The translations under genes were made by a program, and so were the position numbers. Below the pieces are notes generated by a model. That model was not told where the DNA came from. It did not search any database and saw only the letters and a program-made list of their open reading frames with translations. Below, in pieces: positions 34,864 through 43,721 of a stretch of DNA of 64,000 nt. Source of the stretch: an uncultured Clostridia bacterium. GTDB lineage: Bacteria > Bacillota > Clostridia > Oscillospirales > Ruminococcaceae. The number at the start of each line of letters is the position of its first letter. Positions within the stretch are counted from its first letter, which is position 1. The stretch is from positions 1-64,000 of the forward strand of contig CANRDI010000003.1 of NCBI GenBank assembly GCA_947629335.1, given 5' to 3'.

Positions 34864-37041
34864 TCAGTGTTTTCCAAACAGCTTTCCGAAAAAACCGCTG
34901 TTTTTATCTTCGGAGGGTATTTTGAATTTCGGAACCTCCGTGCTGTACAAAAACTGGTTCATTATATGCTCCTCGAAAGCGTCATTTTTAACGTATGTTT
35001 CGAGATTTTTGTAGCCTGAGGGAGTAAATATAAGCACATCAAAGCCTATCAGATTGCATAAAACGGTTTGTATACATTCTTCAAGAGTGAACGTGTCCTC
35101 TATAGCGTCGATGTAGATAAGTTTCGGTATCTTTCTTGTAAAATCAAAGCGCTGTATTATCTGCGAAAACTCCTTGCTCAAATTCATTCCAAAATGAATG
35201 ACCGAACACATTAGCTCGTCGCCTTCAAGTTTTAAAAATCTGCTCTGACAGGTTTCCTGAAGTTTATAAAACAGCATATCCTGTATTCTGTCGGGGAGGT
35301 AGCTGTACTTGTTGAGCGTGCTGTTTTTGAGCTTTTCGGTATCAATTTCGCCGTTTCGGTAAAACTGTCTGTAGACCGACAAGTCGTCCGATGAGGAATT
35401 TGTTCGGTTTGGCTGTTTTACGATAAGAATTGTTTCGGGAGTAAGTTTGTCGCGGACATTATCCCAGTATTTTCCGATGTCTCCGTCCTCAACTCCGCTT
35501 ATTTTTGCGAAAATATTCGGCACGGAAACAAGATTTCCTGATGTCGCAAAACCGGGTCTGAAACGCGCTTCCTGCTTCCAAAGAATAGAAATTTCCTCGT
35601 ATGTGGTTTTTAGCGTGACGCTCTGGCTGTTCGGAAACTGAAAGCTGCGGTATATTCCTGTGTCGCCGTTATACAGCATTGTGTCAAGGTCGCGCTCGGC
35701 ATTGTATGCAACAGTCGAAACCTTCATCTTTACAGCTTTTTTCGGATATTCTCCGCTTTCTTTGCTTTGAGGAAGAGTAAATATCTGTATTCTTCCGTCA
35801 AGGTTTTTTTCGGCAGTTGTCTGCTGATTATTAAGGTTCGGAGAAATATAAACGACGTCGAACCCGCATCTTGACATAAAAATCAGAAAATAAACTTCGG
35901 ACTGTGAAATGTCGCCGTAGTAAAGCAAAACAGGAATATCCTCGTAAACGACCGAATACTTTCTCGCCTGAGTGCAGCGGTACAGCCACGACACTAACTT
36001 CATCGCGTAATTGAACACAACCGTCTGGTTTGAAGTGGACATTCCCGAAAGCATATCTTTAAGCGCTTTTCTTGCAAGAGCCGTTCTTATGCTGTCGCCT
36101 GTGAGATTTATCTGCATAGCCATTGCATCGATCATTTCGGCGGTGCTTGTTCTGGTGACAGAACCGATAGCCTTTACCTCTTCGGCGTTTGGATTTGACA
36201 TGGGCTTTTCTATAAAGATAAGCTGTTTTTTAAGTCCTGCGAAGCTCTCTTTAAATTTTACAAGCATATTTGTATACACGTCTTCGTTTTCATACCCTAA
36301 AAGCGCCGCGCAGTATACGGGAATATCCCCGTCCTCGGTGTAAACTCCGCCGTTTTTTACGACGCGGGTTTTGCGGTCAACAAGAATGTCCTCAAAAATC
36401 CCCGCCGCAGATGTAGAAAGGCATTTAACAAGTCCGCTGACGCGCTCGCCTTCGGCTCTCATCTTAGCCAGAGCCGCCTCTTTTGAAAGGTCTATCTTAC
36501 TGAAATCTATCTGAATGGGAGCATTTATCCTGCCGCTTTTAACTGTAATCCTGTTTTTAAACTCGCCGAGTTTTACATAATCTTTATCCAGCCCGTAGCT
36601 GACGAGCGTAACTTTTACGCCCGCCGCGCTCATCATAAGCAAAAAATACAGCTCTTTAAGCGAAGCGCCGCCGACATATAATAACGTAGTCGGTCTTGTG
36701 CCGAGATATTTCATAAGCCAGCAGAAGAAAACGAAATAGTTGTTTTTCTTATTCACGCCGCACTCCGCCACAGCTTTTGTCATTATTTCGGCTAATTCGG
36801 CGCTGTCACAGGGGATATTCGTGTCATGAAGCCACATATCGATACTTTTTTTAATGTCGCTTGCATTGTCGAAACTTGCCGAAGTATAAGCAGCCGCTTT
36901 GGATATCTCGTCCATTGAAGCTGTCGGCAGTTTTTCTTTAAAGAAAAGTCCGTTTTTCTGCGAAGTCGTGAATTTTTCAATCAGGATCCCCCGAAAGCTG
37001 TCGGCATCGTCATACCCCACATATCTCGTAAATTCCTGCAT
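34864..37041 (-). CDS. YceG-like protein of the Ter biosynthetic module
   Basis: 725 residues from the ATG at 37041. The protein resembles B. subtilis YceG (PF14266): an N-terminal domain with repeated Rossmann-like strand patterns (TTLLYVGGASLKELYFLL, IPVLLYYGDISQSEVYFLI, each followed by VTLVSYGLDKDY-like or DVVYISPNLNN) and the C-terminal marker LIFTPSGYKNLETYV. The two halves look like an internal duplication. The protein has been proposed to help make a nucleoside-like product in Ter systems (Anantharaman, Iyer and Aravind, from memory). The ORF-track start at 37281 reads through a repeat and was rejected; the ATG at 37041 has AAAGGA some 12 bases upstream. Confidence 0.82.
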   Translation of the reverse strand: MQEFTRYVGYDDADSFRGILIEKFTTSQKNGLFFKEKLPTASMDEISKAAAYTSASFDNASDIKKSIDMWLHDTNIPCDSAELAEIMTKAVAECGVNKKNNYFVFFCWLMKYLGTRPTTLLYVGGASLKELYFLLMMSAAGVKVTLVSYGLDKDYVKLGEFKNRITVKSGRINAPIQIDFSKIDLSKEAALAKMRAEGERVSGLVKCLSTSAAGIFEDILVDRKTRVVKNGGVYTEDGDIPVYCAALLGYENEDVYTNMLVKFKESFAGLKKQLIFIEKPMSNPNAEEVKAIGSVTRTSTAEMIDAMAMQINLTGDSIRTALARKALKDMLSGMSTSNQTVVFNYAMKLVSWLYRCTQARKYSVVYEDIPVLLYYGDISQSEVYFLIFMSRCGFDVVYISPNLNNQQTTAEKNLDGRIQIFTLPQSKESGEYPKKAVKMKVSTVAYNAERDLDTMLYNGDTGIYRSFQFPNSQSVTLKTTYEEISILWKQEARFRPGFATSGNLVSVPNIFAKISGVEDGDIGKYWDNVRDKLTPETILIVKQPNRTNSSSDDLSVYRQFYRNGEIDTEKLKNSTLNKYSYLPDRIQDMLFYKLQETCQSRFLKLEGDELMCSVIHFGMNLSKEFSQIIQRFDFTRKIPKLIYIDAIEDTFTLEECIQTVLCNLIGFDVLIFTPSGYKNLETYVKNDAFEEHIMNQFLYSTEVPKFKIPSEDKNSGFFGKLFGKH

Positions 37042-37186
37042 CTCAAACGACCGTCCTTTGCCATTAAATAGAATATAAATATTATTTTCAGCTTTATAAA
37101 ACCTCTTTGAAAATGAGATTTTTCTCGGAGGCTGTGTATTCCGCCCAAACAGGTAAATAAGCTTCTTAACCTCAAACGTTCTTAAA

Positions 37187-37558
37187 AATCTCAAAAGCCG
37201 AGTTTTCCGTATTCCGAAACATTTCGCTTTACCAAAACATCTTTCATAAGCCGCTCCTCGCCCCGCTTTCACTTCGTTCAAGCGGGAACTCGTCGCGGCG
37301 TGCCTTTTTCAGCGCAAACTGAAAAAGGCACAGCAAAAGCAAAAGTTATTCTTCTACCTGATTAAAACCAAACTTTATTAAAATTCTCAAAAGCCGAGTT
37401 TTTCGTATTCCGAAGCATTTCGCTTTACCAAAACATCTCTCATAAGCCGCTCCTTGCCCCGCTTTCACTTCGTTCAAGCGGGAACTCGTCGCGGCGTGCC
37501 TTTTTCAGCGCAAGCTGAAAAAGGCACAGCAAAAGCAAAAAGTTATTCTTCTACCTGA
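37187..37558. repeat. Two 196-bp tandem copies between the YceG-like gene and the TerD fusion
   Basis: The segment with TCAAAAGCCG, CCGAAGCATTTCGC, the CCCGCTT/AAGCGGG stem and GTGCCTTTTTCAG recurs after 196 bases. The second copy ends in the last codons of the TerD-fusion gene (TTATTCTTCTACCTGA), and the same bases stand at the end of the first copy as a non-coding remnant. The duplication therefore took in the gene's 3' tail. The stem-loop core matches the 127-bp repeats at 26349-26850. About 145 bases (37042-37186) beyond the units show no feature. Confidence 0.85.
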
Positions 37559-38799
37559 ATACCGCAGGACTCGCAAAGTCTTGCCATACCGTCACGAAAG
37601 CCCGAACCTACGGCAGAAATTTTCCAATCGCCTTTGTAGACATAAAATTCGAGAGCTACAACAGTTGTAACGTCATTAAGTCCGTTCATGACAAATGAAA
37701 CACGCTCTGTATTTGTCCAAAGACTGACACGGGGAGCGGTTACTTTTGAGAAGTTCTGAGAGGAATTGCCCGCGTAAATTGAATAGGCGAGAGTGATTTT
37801 CTTTATCCTGCTGTCAGCTTTCGCAAGGTTTATTTCAATATGCCCGTCTTTTGGAAAGTACAGACATTCTCCGTTATCCGAACGCTCGTTTCCGAAGAAT
37901 ACAAGAAAGCTGTCCGCGGGGGCTTTCCCGTTTTCGTCGAGCAGAAAAACATACGGGTCAATATCCATATCATTCGGAATATTATTGCAGCTAAAGAAAA
38001 CTTTAAATTCCGTGCCTAAGTATTTTTTCAGAGGAATTCTCATTCCGCGCGTCATATCCGGTTTTTCGAGCGACATATCCCTGCTGTCCGACATGGAGAT
38101 AATATCGCTTTTCTGCTCGGAAGCGGAGGGTGAAGAAACATTTGCGCCTGTTGATGAAAAATCCGATGAAAAATCTCTGGGAGGCGCTTCATAAATGAGC
38201 TTGTTTTCTGCTTGCGGAGCAGTTTTTGCGGGTCTTCCCAAGAGATAGGCTCTTCTGGTAAATTTTGATTTGAACAGTACCTCGGCGTATAAGTATGTTT
38301 GAAGGGAGATACCGCTGACTTTTACGGTGACTTCATTTTTCCCGCGCGAAAGAATTTTCGGCTCGAACACAACTTCTCTTACGCCGCAGAATATTTCTGT
38401 CTTGTCGGGAACATTAAGGGTCATTCTAAACGAATTTTCCTCTTCAAAAAGAAATTCGCCGAGATCAATTGTCCGCGGAACATCGAAAAAACCGTCCTCG
38501 TTTCCAAATCCGCTTACAGTTCCCAATACCTCAATATTTTTGACGTCACAGGGATATTCCGCACGAATTACGGCGTCCTCCGTACTTGCTTCGGTAAGCT
38601 CCGCTCTGAGGTTTTCGAGGGTAACTCCAATGGATTTTACAACTATCGCGGGAGATCTTTTTGCCCAGACAGTAGTTGTGTTTCCGATTATTTTAAGCGG
38701 TTTTTCAATCGTAATCGGACCTTCAAATTCTCCCGACGGAAGAGTTATCTCGGTATTGGGGCGCGCTCTGTCGATAATCTGATTTAAATTCTCGCTCAT
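37543..38799 (-). CDS. TerD-domain protein with N-terminal beta-rich domain
   Basis: About 418 residues. The first 100 residues (ITLPSGEFEGPITIEKPLKIIGN, then VTLENLRAEL and a VKNIEVLGT strand) have the repeated short strands of pectin-lyase-like beta-helices. A middle beta region ends near residue 215. After an acid- and serine-rich linker, a TerD/cAMP-binding-like domain spans about 255-418, with DMDIDPYVFLLDENGKAP, the DNGE calcium-type acidic loop and the ALEFYVYKGDWKISAVGSGF ending. TerD domains bind Ca2+. The fused N-terminal part could bind carbohydrate or envelope; this is inferred. The start is ambiguous between ATG 38799 and TTG 38808. Confidence 0.82.
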   Translation of the reverse strand: MSENLNQIIDRARPNTEITLPSGEFEGPITIEKPLKIIGNTTTVWAKRSPAIVVKSIGVTLENLRAELTEASTEDAVIRAEYPCDVKNIEVLGTVSGFGNEDGFFDVPRTIDLGEFLFEEENSFRMTLNVPDKTEIFCGVREVVFEPKILSRGKNEVTVKVSGISLQTYLYAEVLFKSKFTRRAYLLGRPAKTAPQAENKLIYEAPPRDFSSDFSSTGANVSSPSASEQKSDIISMSDSRDMSLEKPDMTRGMRIPLKKYLGTEFKVFFSCNNIPNDMDIDPYVFLLDENGKAPADSFLVFFGNERSDNGECLYFPKDGHIEINLAKADSRIKKITLAYSIYAGNSSQNFSKVTAPRVSLWTNTERVSFVMNGLNDVTTVVALEFYVYKGDWKISAVGSGFRDGMARLCESCGIQVEE

Positions 38800-38842
38800 T
38801 TCGCTCAAAGCGCCCCCATTCCGTTAATTATTTCTGTAATTG

Positions 38843-39427
38843 TCAGACATTTACGCCATAGCTTCTGCAAAGCGCTTCAAGTCCGCCCTGATAACCCGCC
38901 GCAACAGCATTGAACTTCCAGTCGCCGTTATAGCGGTAGATTTCGCAAACAACAAGAGCCGTTTCAATTGAAAACTCCTCAACCAGATCGAAGCGCAGAA
39001 CTTCCTCGCCGTTTATGTCATCGGGATTGTCGATTTTAACAACGCGAACATAGGAGTTTGAAACCTGTCCGAAGTTCTGGTTTCTCTGCTGAGCCTCGAA
39101 AATCGTTACAGTAACGGCAATCTTTTCAATTTCCGCAGGAATTTTCGTAAAGTCAATTATGATAGCCTCGTCATCTCCGTCGCCGTCGCCCGTGCGGTTG
39201 TCGCCCGTGTGAACGACTGCGCCGTTTCTGCCGTTCAGGTTGTTGTAGAATATAAAGTCCTCATCTCTAAGAACCTTTCCGTCCTTTCCGAGCAGGAAAA
39301 CGCACGCGTCAAGGTCGAAATCCTGTCCGCCGTCATAGCGGTTTGTGTCCCAGCCCAAGCCTATTCTTGCCATTGTAACAGATTTGTCGAGAGAAACTCT
39401 CTGTCCTTTTGAAAGATTAACTGCCAT
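38843..39427 (-). CDS. terD: TerD family calcium-binding stress protein
   Basis: 194 residues, the full TerD length. It starts [14 protein letters not shown], has [22 protein letters not shown], the FYNNL loop, [18 protein letters not shown] with the calcium-binding acidic residues, and the typical ending [16 protein letters not shown]. TerD domains bind Ca2+ and are needed for tellurite and phage resistance and general stress tolerance. It lies between the calcium ATPase gene (18-base gap) and the TerD-fusion gene. Confidence 0.96.
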   Translation of the reverse strand: MAVNLSKGQRVSLDKSVTMARIGLGWDTNRYDGGQDFDLDACVFLLGKDGKVLRDEDFIFYNNLNGRNGAVVHTGDNRTGDGDGDDEAIIIDFTKIPAEIEKIAVTVTIFEAQQRNQNFGQVSNSYVRVVKIDNPDDINGEEVLRFDLVEEFSIETALVVCEIYRYNGDWKFNAVAAGYQGGLEALCRSYGVNV

Positions 39428-39445
39428 AATTAAGCCTCCTGTATA

Positions 39446-42196
39446 TTATTTGTTTTTTGAAGAACTGCCTGCAATTGCTTTTCTGATAAGGTCTATCGGT
39501 ATTATCGAAATTCCGAGAACCAGAACCACAAGCCATTCCGTAACGTTCAATCCCCAGCCGTTCAAAATATCTCCGCCGACATAGGTCATAACTATCTGCA
39601 CGATTGCGATAATTCCGAATACCGTCAAAAAGCCCTTGTTTTTGCCAATGTTGTCAAAGAGGTTCATCTTTTCGGTGCGCGCGTTAAATGCATTGAATAC
39701 GGCAATGAAGATAAAGAACGCAAAGTATGCCGTGTGGAGTATCGCGTGGTGTCCGTCAAGCTCCAGCGCATTTCCCGTTGCCTCTCTCATTAAGCCCCAG
39801 CTTTCGAGGTAGCTTGTGTCATTGCCAAGCGGCGAGTAGTTTCCGAGAATGAGCATTGCAAGCGACAATACGAACGTCCAGCCTGCGCCTACAATAATTT
39901 CCGACATCATATTCTTGCTGATGATCGGCTCTGTCCTGCGCTTTGGCTTTTCGTGCATATAGCGGCTGAGCGCAGGCTCTCCGCCGAATGCAAGCGCCGC
40001 CAAGGTATCCATAACGAGGTTTACCCAGAGTATCTGGATAACGTCGAGCGGGTTCGCCAGACCGATAAGCGGGCAGATAAACGAGATAAGAACCGCCGCA
40101 ACATTTATCGTAAGCTGGAATACTATAAACTTTCTGATTGAATTGAATATCGTGCGTCCGTAGAGGATAGCGCGGTCAATCGAGTTGAAGTTGTCGTCAA
40201 GGATAACAATATCCGAGGCTTCTTTTGCAACTTCCGTTCCGCCACCCATTGCAAAGCCGACGTCGGCTTTTTTCAGTGCAGGGGAGTCGTTTACGCCGTC
40301 GCCCGTCATTCCCGCAACGAGGTCAAGATCCTGCGCGAGCCTTACAAGGCGGCTCTTGTCCGAAGGAAGCGCACGCGCGATAACTCTGATGTCCTTTAGC
40401 TTTGCTTTTATTTCCTCGTCGGACATCTTTGAAAGCTCGTCGGAGGTGAGCATAAGATTTGTCTTTTCGTCGTCAATAAGTCCCGCTTCTTTCGCTATTG
40501 CAACAGCGGTTTCGCGGCGGTCGCCCGTTATCATGACGACCTGAACTCCCGCGCCCTTGACTTCCTTTATTGCCGTAACGGATTCGGGGCGAACCTCGTC
40601 GCGTATTCCGAGACACCCGATAAGCGTCCAGTTATTTCCTTCTGGAAGCGCATCCTCGCCGAGCGCGTCCTCGCTTGTCGCAAGCGCTAAGACGCGTATC
40701 GCGCGGTTTGCAAGCTCGTCTATCTTCGCATTCAGCTTAGACATATCAAAAGCCTGTTTTTCGCCGTTTTCATCATAATAGTGCGAACATCTCTGCAAAA
40801 TCTTTTCGGGAGCGCCCTTAATGAGCGTCAGGTTGTATTCTCCCTCTACCTGTGTAGCGGAATATTTGTTTGTAGAGTTGAACGGAATGTTTTTAACTGC
40901 CTTTACGTCGGCGTTTGAAATGTTGTCTATTCCGTAGCCCAAAATAGCGCGTTCTGTAGCGTTTCCGCCGAGAACTCTGCGGTTATTGCCCTCGCCGCTT
41001 ATCATAGAGAGCGTGTTTTTGTGGATAGACAATGACAGAAGCTCTTTGAGCTTTCCGTTTATTTCGTTCATTGTCTTATGCTCATTTACCGCGCCGTCAA
41101 TAAAGTTTATCGCTTCGAGCTTGCCTTTGGTTATCGTTCCCGTCTTATCCGAGAAGAGAATGTTGAGCGAGCCTGCGGTTTCAATTCCCGCTACCTTGCG
41201 CACAAGAACGTTGTCTTTAAGCATTTTGCCCATATTCTGCGCGGAAACTATCGCTATCATAAGCGGAAGTCCTTCGGGAACTGCCATAACTATGATAATA
41301 ACTGCAAGCATTACCGCCTGTATTACCGCCTCGATAAGCGCCATCCACCGAAATGCGCCGTCCGCAAAGAAAAATACTGCGGGGTTGAAGCCCGTGTCGA
41401 ACAAAATGATTTTCGCAAGCATTGCAATTGCGATTGCAACGCCGCCTATATAACCGAATTTTGAAATACCGTTCGCAAGTTTTCCGAGCTTTAATTTAAG
41501 AGGAGTTTCTCTGTCGTCGTCGGTCTGGAGTTCGCTCGCTATCTTGCCGTAAACGGACTTATCGCCGACTACGGTTACTTGCATAACAGCATTTCCCGAA
41601 CAAACGACCGCGCCTCTGAATACTTTATATTCGTTGTCGAAATTTGTGTTTTCGTCAGTATCGGTCCAACCGTCGGGAATTGCCTTTTTCTTTGCCTCGC
41701 GGCTTTCGCCGTTAAGCACCGACTGGTCAACTTTAATGTCGCCGTCAATTATAATGCCGTCCGCGGGTATCTTATCTCCCGACTGGAGCAGTATAGCGTC
41801 TCCGACAACTATATCGTTTATTGCAACTTCCGCTATAACGCCGTTGCGGTAGGTCTTTACCATAATTCTCGAAGCCTCTTCCTGAAGCTTCTGGAAAGCG
41901 TTTTCGTTTCTGTATTCGGAGAATGTCGAAACGAGCGTCGCAAGACATATAGCAATGAAAATTCCGAGAGGCTCGTACCATTCGGGCGCGCCCTCTTTTA
42001 TAACGCCGGTAATTCCGAGAACAGCCAGTACAACGTTTATCAGCAGCGCGACGATAAGAATTTTAATCATCGGGTCGCCGAGGTTTCCTTTGAGCTTATC
42101 CCAAAAACTTTCGTGAGCCTGTTCAGTCATAGAGTTGTCGCCGTATTTTGCTTTGCTTTCGGCAACTTCCGCATCAGTAAGTCCAAATTTCTTCAT
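39446..42196 (-). CDS. P-type calcium-transporting ATPase (P2A-like)
   Basis: 916 residues from the ATG at 42196 with AAAGGAAAACC upstream; the track start at 42235 is rejected. All P-type signatures are intact: an actuator-domain loop NGESREA, PEGLPLMIAI in M4, the phosphorylation site SDKTGTITKGK, KGAPEKIL in the nucleotide domain, MITGDRRETAV, and TGDGVNDSPALKKADVGFAM. M5-M6 residues NVAAVLISF and NLVMDTLAALAFG match calcium pumps. Ten membrane helices are expected. It would export Ca2+ from the cytoplasm. Its place inside the Ter operon, between the kinase and TerD, links calcium export with Ca-binding TerD proteins. Terminal cation type is inferred. Confidence 0.93.
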   Translation of the reverse strand: MKKFGLTDAEVAESKAKYGDNSMTEQAHESFWDKLKGNLGDPMIKILIVALLINVVLAVLGITGVIKEGAPEWYEPLGIFIAICLATLVSTFSEYRNENAFQKLQEEASRIMVKTYRNGVIAEVAINDIVVGDAILLQSGDKIPADGIIIDGDIKVDQSVLNGESREAKKKAIPDGWTDTDENTNFDNEYKVFRGAVVCSGNAVMQVTVVGDKSVYGKIASELQTDDDRETPLKLKLGKLANGISKFGYIGGVAIAIAMLAKIILFDTGFNPAVFFFADGAFRWMALIEAVIQAVMLAVIIIVMAVPEGLPLMIAIVSAQNMGKMLKDNVLVRKVAGIETAGSLNILFSDKTGTITKGKLEAINFIDGAVNEHKTMNEINGKLKELLSLSIHKNTLSMISGEGNNRRVLGGNATERAILGYGIDNISNADVKAVKNIPFNSTNKYSATQVEGEYNLTLIKGAPEKILQRCSHYYDENGEKQAFDMSKLNAKIDELANRAIRVLALATSEDALGEDALPEGNNWTLIGCLGIRDEVRPESVTAIKEVKGAGVQVVMITGDRRETAVAIAKEAGLIDDEKTNLMLTSDELSKMSDEEIKAKLKDIRVIARALPSDKSRLVRLAQDLDLVAGMTGDGVNDSPALKKADVGFAMGGGTEVAKEASDIVILDDNFNSIDRAILYGRTIFNSIRKFIVFQLTINVAAVLISFICPLIGLANPLDVIQILWVNLVMDTLAALAFGGEPALSRYMHEKPKRRTEPIISKNMMSEIIVGAGWTFVLSLAMLILGNYSPLGNDTSYLESWGLMREATGNALELDGHHAILHTAYFAFFIFIAVFNAFNARTEKMNLFDNIGKNKGFLTVFGIIAIVQIVMTYVGGDILNGWGLNVTEWLVVLVLGISIIPIDLIRKAIAGSSSKNK

Positions 42197-42237
42197 AGGT
42201 TTTCCTTTCTTATTATATAAGCGGTATGCCCGCATAT

Positions 42238-43719
42238 TTAACAGTTATTTACCGTTACCTCGCATAAAAGCCCGTTTTCCTTTGCTGACATTCTGAAAAC
42301 TGCTCTGTCTTTGAGTTCTACCGCGCTGCCTTTTGGAACAAGCCTTCCCGACGGCGACATCATGCCTTCCGCGCCGCTGTTGACCAAGAGCCACATTCCG
42401 TTATGAAACGCGACATATGCCCTCATCTGCGGGTCGGCTTTCTCATCGTTGTGTACATTTGAAAAAATATGCCAGTCGAAGAGCGGCATTCTGTCAAAAA
42501 CAGCAGCCTCGCCTTTATCTCTGTAAACGCCCTTTTTTCCGGGCATTTCTCTTTTAAAGCTCAGGATAATTGTCCTGTCTGACGCTTTTTTCCCGCAGAA
42601 CGGACAAACGGTGTTGTTGTCGTCGCGCAGAATAAACCATTTCTTTTCGCAGTTCGGGTTTGCGCACGGAACGAGCTTATCCCATGCTCTCAAAAGCTCG
42701 CGTTCCCATTCCATTGCCGTCGGTCTTTCCGAGGGGTTATGAAGTCCGTCCACAAACGCCCTTAAAAACAGCTTTTCAAGTCCCTTTGACAGAGAGTTTA
42801 TGGTAATTTTCAGATCGGGCGGTCTGTTCGAGGTGTCGTTCGGGTTTTCGATAAAAGTCGCCATAGATCCGAGCGCGAGGAAATCGTCCTCTTCGGCGCT
42901 CGCCTTGCTGTAAATCTTAGGACCGATAAGCGGGTGGCGGCAGAACAGATATTCATAAATAAGCACAGGCAGCGCGTGAAGATCCGTCTGCACGCACGGA
43001 AGCGCCCTGTTCGGGTCTCCGAAATCAAGTCCCATTGTCGAAAGGACTTCCGGCGCGATATATCCGCGCGTTCCGACAACTTCCGGCGCATATTTGTTCG
43101 GCACGACAAGACTGTCTATATCAATTACGACCGCCGAACCTGTCCTTGGGTCGATAAGAACGTTGTTGCACGAAAGGTCGGAGTGTGCAAGCCCCGCTTG
43201 GTGCATTCTTCTTATCGAGCGGCAAAGGCTTATCGCCGTTCCAAGCATTGTACGAAAATCGCCGCGCTCTGCGGTGGTGAGATATTTGCGGTTTCGCCCC
43301 GTAAACCAGTTCGATTTTTTGTCCTTTCCCTTTAGATTAAGGACAGTTGACGCGTCCGAGCCGAAAAAGAAATTCTGCGGATAAGTCGGACATACAATGC
43401 CGAACTCCGGATATTTCACAATTGCCACCGGCCAGCAAAACCGTTGTCTGAAATATTCCGCGGTTTTCTCGGTATTTCCGATCGCCCCTCCGTCAGCCTC
43501 CGAAACGGTCGGGTTATATATCCCCGTAATAGTCCTTATGCGGTCTTGAAGCAGCGGGTTTCGCGCGTCTTTCGGCTCGTTAAAAAACTGTACCGCATAT
43601 TTTCGGTCGGGGGTAAAAAATGTGTGCTTCATACCGCCGCGCGGAGCGTTTGCATCGAAAACAAATTCTATATTCGCTCCGTTTTCAAGCACGGCGGAAA
43701 TAACTTCTCCGCTTCGCAT
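42238..43719 (-). CDS. Ser/Thr protein kinase of TerY-P type with C-terminal zinc ribbon
   Basis: 493 residues. The kinase fold covers about residues 15-300. The catalytic loop reads HSDLSCNNVLID (HRD replaced by HSD, with Asp and Asn kept) and DFG is replaced by DID; APE is kept as APE in GYIAPEV. A Cys4 ribbon CANPNCEKKW...CPFCGK follows at about 350-385, then a small beta domain. The kinase, a PP2C and a TerY-like VWA protein form the TerY-P triad described for Ter systems. The enzyme is probably active since the catalytic Asp, Asn and Asp remain. It begins directly after the PP2C stop. Confidence 0.88.
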   Translation of the reverse strand: MRSGEVISAVLENGANIEFVFDANAPRGGMKHTFFTPDRKYAVQFFNEPKDARNPLLQDRIRTITGIYNPTVSEADGGAIGNTEKTAEYFRQRFCWPVAIVKYPEFGIVCPTYPQNFFFGSDASTVLNLKGKDKKSNWFTGRNRKYLTTAERGDFRTMLGTAISLCRSIRRMHQAGLAHSDLSCNNVLIDPRTGSAVVIDIDSLVVPNKYAPEVVGTRGYIAPEVLSTMGLDFGDPNRALPCVQTDLHALPVLIYEYLFCRHPLIGPKIYSKASAEEDDFLALGSMATFIENPNDTSNRPPDLKITINSLSKGLEKLFLRAFVDGLHNPSERPTAMEWERELLRAWDKLVPCANPNCEKKWFILRDDNNTVCPFCGKKASDRTIILSFKREMPGKKGVYRDKGEAAVFDRMPLFDWHIFSNVHNDEKADPQMRAYVAFHNGMWLLVNSGAEGMMSPSGRLVPKGSAVELKDRAVFRMSAKENGLLCEVTVNNC

Positions 43720-43721
43720 TT

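Noticed and set aside
37042-37281. Extended N-terminus of the YceG-like protein
   Set aside because: The additional 80 residues translate the 196-bp repeat; the ATG at 37041 starts the recognisable domain.
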